Shown: in pieces, positions 32,340 to 35,486 of the stretch
How the letters are laid out: the number at the start of each line of letters is the position of its first letter
How positions within the stretch are numbered: position 1 is the first letter of the stretch
DNA from: Lachnospiraceae bacterium
Lineage (GTDB): Bacteria > Bacillota > Clostridia > Lachnospirales > Lachnospiraceae
Assembly (NCBI GenBank): GCA_014804485.1
Contig: JAAUZT010000054.1
Coordinates: 1-35,486 of the forward strand
Direction: 5' to 3'
DNA: 35,486 bases
Program-made: the position numbers and the translations under genes
Notes under the pieces: generated by a model
The model's input: the letters and a program-made list of their open reading frames with translations, nothing else
Database searches by the model: none
What the model was told of the DNA's origin: nothing

Positions 32340-32840
32340 ATGGAAAAATTAGCGGCAGCATTTGCAGTCACGTTGGGGAAATATGTTTCAAAAGAAGTGG
32401 TGGTTTTCATCATATCGATGATTCCGATTCTGGAACTGCGGGGAGGGCTGATCGTATCCCAGCTATTGCAGATTCCTATTACCACGGCGATTCCGCTGTG
32501 CATCATCGGCAATATCATTCCGATTCCGTTTATTCTTCTTTTTATTAAGCAGATTTTTAAATGGATGAAGAAGATCAAGATTTTCCGAGGACTGATTGAG
32601 AAACTGGAAAATCGTGCCATGAGCAAAAGTGACAATATCAAGAAGTATGAGTTCTGGGGGCTGGTGCTGTTCGTAGGTATTCCGCTGCCGGGCACGGGAG
32701 CGTGGACGGGGTCTCTGATCGCCGCGCTTCTGGATGTGGACTTTAAGAAGGCAATATTGGCGGAGTTATTGGGAATTGCGATTGCGACAGTTATCATGTC
32801 GTTCTTGTCTTACGGACTGCTGGGAGCTCTGCTGGGTTAG
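32340..32840 (+). CDS. COG2426-type small multi-drug export protein
   Basis: The 166-residue protein has four to five membrane segments and matches the small multi-drug export family (COG2426). MIPILELRGGLIVSQLL is the first signature, with a Glu-Leu-Arg-Gly-Gly core. LPGTGAWTGSLIAALLDVDFKKA is the second, with a Pro-Gly-Thr-Gly loop, like the re-entrant loops of DedA-like proteins. A short cytoplasmic helix (KQIFKWMKKIKIFRGLIEKL) separates the halves. Despite the family name, transport has scarcely been tested. The gene has a weak ribosome site (GGGAG, 11 nt). The 194-bp gap before it holds no gene. Confidence 0.87.
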   Translation: MEKLAAAFAVTLGKYVSKEVVVFIISMIPILELRGGLIVSQLLQIPITTAIPLCIIGNIIPIPFILLFIKQIFKWMKKIKIFRGLIEKLENRAMSKSDNIKKYEFWGLVLFVGIPLPGTGAWTGSLIAALLDVDFKKAILAELLGIAIATVIMSFLSYGLLGALLG

Positions 32841-32900
32841 AAAAAAAGAAACATAAAGGTGTATGAAGCATACAGGCTAAAAGTTGTATCAAACTGGGTT

Positions 32901-35486
32901 ATGGGAATGAAGCAGAAGAAAAAGAAATATATCGTCGTAATCTGCTTATGTGTGCTGGCAGCAGTTTCTGTCGTTGGAGCGGCATGGCTGCTTCACATTC
33001 GCGGAGACCAAAGTGCAAACTTAGCGCGCAGGAGGGGCGTGATTGCCACCTGCGACAGCACGGAGAATGAGGAGTTGTCGGCATATAAGGCAATCGACGG
33101 GAATGCGGAGGATTTGTCTTCGCGCTGGTCGAGCGAGAATGACAGAGAGGATGCGTCCCACTATATAGAACTGGAATTTCCGGAAGAAATTTCAGTTTCT
33201 TTTGTTATTCTCAGATGGGAGCGGCGCAATGTGATTTCATATGCGCTGGAAGGCTCTATGGACGGCGAAGCGTGGGACGTATTGGAAGCTTTTGATGACG
33301 CGCCGGAGATTAGGGACCAGGAGATTGTGCTGGAAGACCCTGTGCAGGTGAAATTCCTGCGGCTTAGCACCTATGCAGTATCCGCAAGAGAAGAAGATTT
33401 TTCCAATTATTATCAGAACGTGTCCCTCTATGAGTTTGAGGTTTATGCGGACAAGCCGGCTGCTTACCGGCTGGGAGAGCCGGCGGTCGGATACGGTGCA
33501 GACGGCAGCAGATTTCTGGTGGTGCCCGAGGCGCCGGAGGGATATGAAGTTACTTATCTGGGAGCGGACTACGAGCAGGTCATAGGTGCGGATGGCAGGA
33601 TCTATGATACGATTCAGGATAAAAAAGTAACGGTCGGATTCCTGTTGACAAGCAGCGAGGATTCTTCCGATACGCAGGAGGTTGCCCGCACGCTGACAGT
33701 TCCGGCATACGACAATAAAGGCGACAGTACGGGTAGTGACGTGCGGGAGGCGGAGAATCAGGAGCGGCGTTATAACGATTGCCCCGAAGTGATTCCGGCG
33801 CTGGCAGAATGGCGTGGCGGAGAGGGCATTTTTGAGCCGGGAGACCATTTCCGTGTGATCGTGGAAGAAGGCTCTGATTTGCAGGATGTGGCGGAACTTT
33901 TTGCGAGCAGGTATCGCCGGATGGTGCGCTGTACGGTGGAAGTTGTAAGCGGCAGCTTGGAAGAGACCGAATCCGGAGATGTCTATCTGGGATATGCCGA
34001 GGAATCTGAAGGGCTGGGTGCGGAAGGATATACGTGCGATATAAGTGACATATGTGTCATAAAAGCGGAGACGAGTACCGGCGTGCGGTGGGGAACGGTG
34101 ACGATCCTGCAGATCCTGTCAGGGGATGTCTCACTGCCCAGAGGACAGATCAGAGATTATCCGCTCTATCAGGTGCGGGGATTCGGCATAGATGTGGCGC
34201 GTAAGGCAGTGTCGATGGACATGCTGTATGCTATGATGGAGCATATGTCATATTATAAGATGAACGATCTGGCGATTCATTTAAACGACAATATAATCTT
34301 AAGCACCAGCGGATTGACGGATTCGGTGGAACAGGCCATGACCGCGGACAGTGCATTCCGGCTGGAGTCGGATATTAAGAATGGTGCCGGCGCAGAGCTT
34401 ACGTCGGGAGAGTATTCTTATACGAAACAAGAGTTTGCACAGTTTATTAAGACGGCGAAAACCTACGGTGTGACGGTTGTTCCGGAGATCGATACACCGG
34501 CCCATTCCCTGTCTATTACAAAGCTGTATCCGGAATATGCGCTTGCCGCAAATCCGGAATCGGTGGATCAGATCGATCTGGATCAAAAGGAGGCGGTTGC
34601 GCTGATCCGGAGAATCTGGCAGGAAGCGCTGGGCGGAGAGGATGCGGCGTTTCGGGAGGCCGAGATCGTCAACATCGGTATGGATGAGTATTACGGGGAC
34701 GGGGAGCGGTATCGGGTGTATGCAGAGGAAATGGCAAAACTGGTACGCGCGGAAGGTAAAACTGTGCGCATGTGGGGAAGCCTGAGCAATATGGCCGGAA
34801 AGACTATGCCTGCGCCTGAGAATCTGCAGATGAATCTGTGGAGTACCTTGTGGGCTGATCCGAAACAGATGTATGAGGCGGGATATGCCCTGATCAATAT
34901 GCAGAATAACCACCAGTATGTGATTCCGGGCGGCGGATATGATTATCTGGACGGCAGAGAATTGTATACGAAGTGGGAGGCGAATAAGTTCTATGATAAT
35001 GATACGGTGGTGTTTCTGCCGGGCTATTCTCCGCAAATGCTGGGAGCTGCTTACATGATCTGGAATGATATGAGTGGCAATCTGGATCTGGGAATCAGCG
35101 AATATGACTTGTATATGCGGTTTGCGCAGCCCCTTCCGGTGCTTAGCGCCAAGCTATGGGGCATGGGTGATTCCCGGAAGGATACGGGAGACACAGATGC
35201 AGGGAAGTCGAAGCAGGATGCGGGTGAATCGGAAGAAACCTATGAGGATTTCTGCGAGCGCGCCCGGTTCATGGAGCGTCGTCAGTATGGCATAGAAGGA
35301 GAAACGAACCGGGTCTACGAGGAAGCGGTCGGAATAGAGCCGTCCTACGAAGTGGAGATACAGGTATATCTGGAAGAGGCAGGTCTGCGGACAGCAGCGG
35401 ATGCAGAGACACAGGAAGCAGCAGTGGAAGCGGATGGACAGACAGTAACGGGGAGAGAGGATGTGCAGGTGGACGGGCAGAGTGTA
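32901..35486 (+). CDS. GH20 family hexosaminidase with F5/8C domain (3' end outside window)
   Basis: The frame is open from ATG 32901 to the window end, 862 residues, with no stop. After an N-terminal membrane anchor (about 9-31) comes an F5/8 type C (discoidin) carbohydrate-binding domain at about residues 35-180 (YKAIDGN, SRWSS, YIELEFPEE, LEGSMDGEAWD, VKFLRLSTY). A GH20b-like domain is at about 290-400 and the catalytic barrel begins near 420 (GFGIDVARKAVS, YYKMNDLAIHLND, VPEIDTPAHS). GMDEYYG has the catalytic Asp595-Glu596 pair. GH20 enzymes remove terminal beta-N-acetylhexosamine by substrate-assisted catalysis. The protein is probably surface-bound, acting on host glycans or cell-wall fragments. 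A later stretch is acidic and repetitive. The ribosome site is weak, and ATG 32907 is possible. Confidence 0.85.
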   Translation, partial: MGMKQKKKKYIVVICLCVLAAVSVVGAAWLLHIRGDQSANLARRRGVIATCDSTENEELSAYKAIDGNAEDLSSRWSSENDREDASHYIELEFPEEISVSFVILRWERRNVISYALEGSMDGEAWDVLEAFDDAPEIRDQEIVLEDPVQVKFLRLSTYAVSAREEDFSNYYQNVSLYEFEVYADKPAAYRLGEPAVGYGADGSRFLVVPEAPEGYEVTYLGADYEQVIGADGRIYDTIQDKKVTVGFLLTSSEDSSDTQEVARTLTVPAYDNKGDSTGSDVREAENQERRYNDCPEVIPALAEWRGGEGIFEPGDHFRVIVEEGSDLQDVAELFASRYRRMVRCTVEVVSGSLEETESGDVYLGYAEESEGLGAEGYTCDISDICVIKAETSTGVRWGTVTILQILSGDVSLPRGQIRDYPLYQVRGFGIDVARKAVSMDMLYAMMEHMSYYKMNDLAIHLNDNIILSTSGLTDSVEQAMTADSAFRLESDIKNGAGAELTSGEYSYTKQEFAQFIKTAKTYGVTVVPEIDTPAHSLSITKLYPEYALAANPESVDQIDLDQKEAVALIRRIWQEALGGEDAAFREAEIVNIGMDEYYGDGERYRVYAEEMAKLVRAEGKTVRMWGSLSNMAGKTMPAPENLQMNLWSTLWADPKQMYEAGYALINMQNNHQYVIPGGGYDYLDGRELYTKWEANKFYDNDTVVFLPGYSPQMLGAAYMIWNDMSGNLDLGISEYDLYMRFAQPLPVLSAKLWGMGDSRKDTGDTDAGKSKQDAGESEETYEDFCERARFMERRQYGIEGETNRVYEEAVGIEPSYEVEIQVYLEEAGLRTAADAETQEAAVEADGQTVTGREDVQVDGQSV

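Overview
The window reads as chromosomal DNA from an anaerobic gut-type Firmicute, most likely a member of the Lachnospiraceae. This is inferred from gene style: strong GGAGG ribosome sites, frequent GTG/TTG starts, a GPH transporter beside GH94/GH3 enzymes, an ECF-type thiamine transporter under a TPP riboswitch, a bacitracin/lantibiotic-type RR-ABC-HK cluster, and a domain-swapped GH3 of the Ruminococcus/Butyrivibrio kind. No rRNA, tRNA, CRISPR array, phage gene or intact transposase is visible.

Region 1 (1-10857, + strand) is a beta-glucoside utilisation locus. It holds the 3' part of a clan GH-A-like glycosidase, a GPH (MelB-type) sugar:cation symporter, a GH94 glycoside phosphorylase, a conventional GH3 beta-glucosidase and a second GH3 with inverted domain order. 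None of the enzymes whose start is visible has a signal peptide, so the scheme is import of short beta-gluco-oligosaccharides followed by cytoplasmic phosphorolysis and hydrolysis. A minus-strand MFS transporter converges on it and overlaps its end by 15 bp.

Region 2 (12250-18323, + strand) holds a DUF3160 lipoprotein overlapping a CapA-type membrane-anchored protein, then a TPP riboswitch with terminator controlling thiT, then a MATE exporter.

Region 3 (18357-18737) is the most interesting intergenic stretch. Within about 380 bp there are two convergent promoters, a 44-residue single-helix hydrophobic peptide on the minus strand, an approximately 97-nt RNA on the plus strand, a shared bidirectional terminator that forms the 3' end of the peptide gene, and 31-32 bp imperfect inverted repeats that give both transcripts the same 5' hairpin. 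It looks like an unannotated type I toxin-antitoxin locus. A leader ORF with a strong ribosome site overlaps the toxin start out of frame.

Region 4 (18886-26824, + strand) contains an NSS-family Na+ symporter, a cytidylate-kinase-like protein, an NYN-ribonuclease/double-LOTUS protein, and a response regulator, ABC ATPase, permease and sensor kinase cluster. Three CTTAAC boxes on a 12-bp period precede the ABC genes. A 318-bp imperfect palindromic element sits between the permease and the kinase, and a lone arm of the same element lies 3.6 kb downstream.

Region 5 (26864-35486) has a minus-strand membrane-anchored protein of unknown function, a membrane acyltransferase, a small membrane protein, a TPR-type glycosyltransferase, a stand-alone HisC, a COG2426 membrane protein and a GH20 hexosaminidase with an F5/8C domain, cut by the window end.
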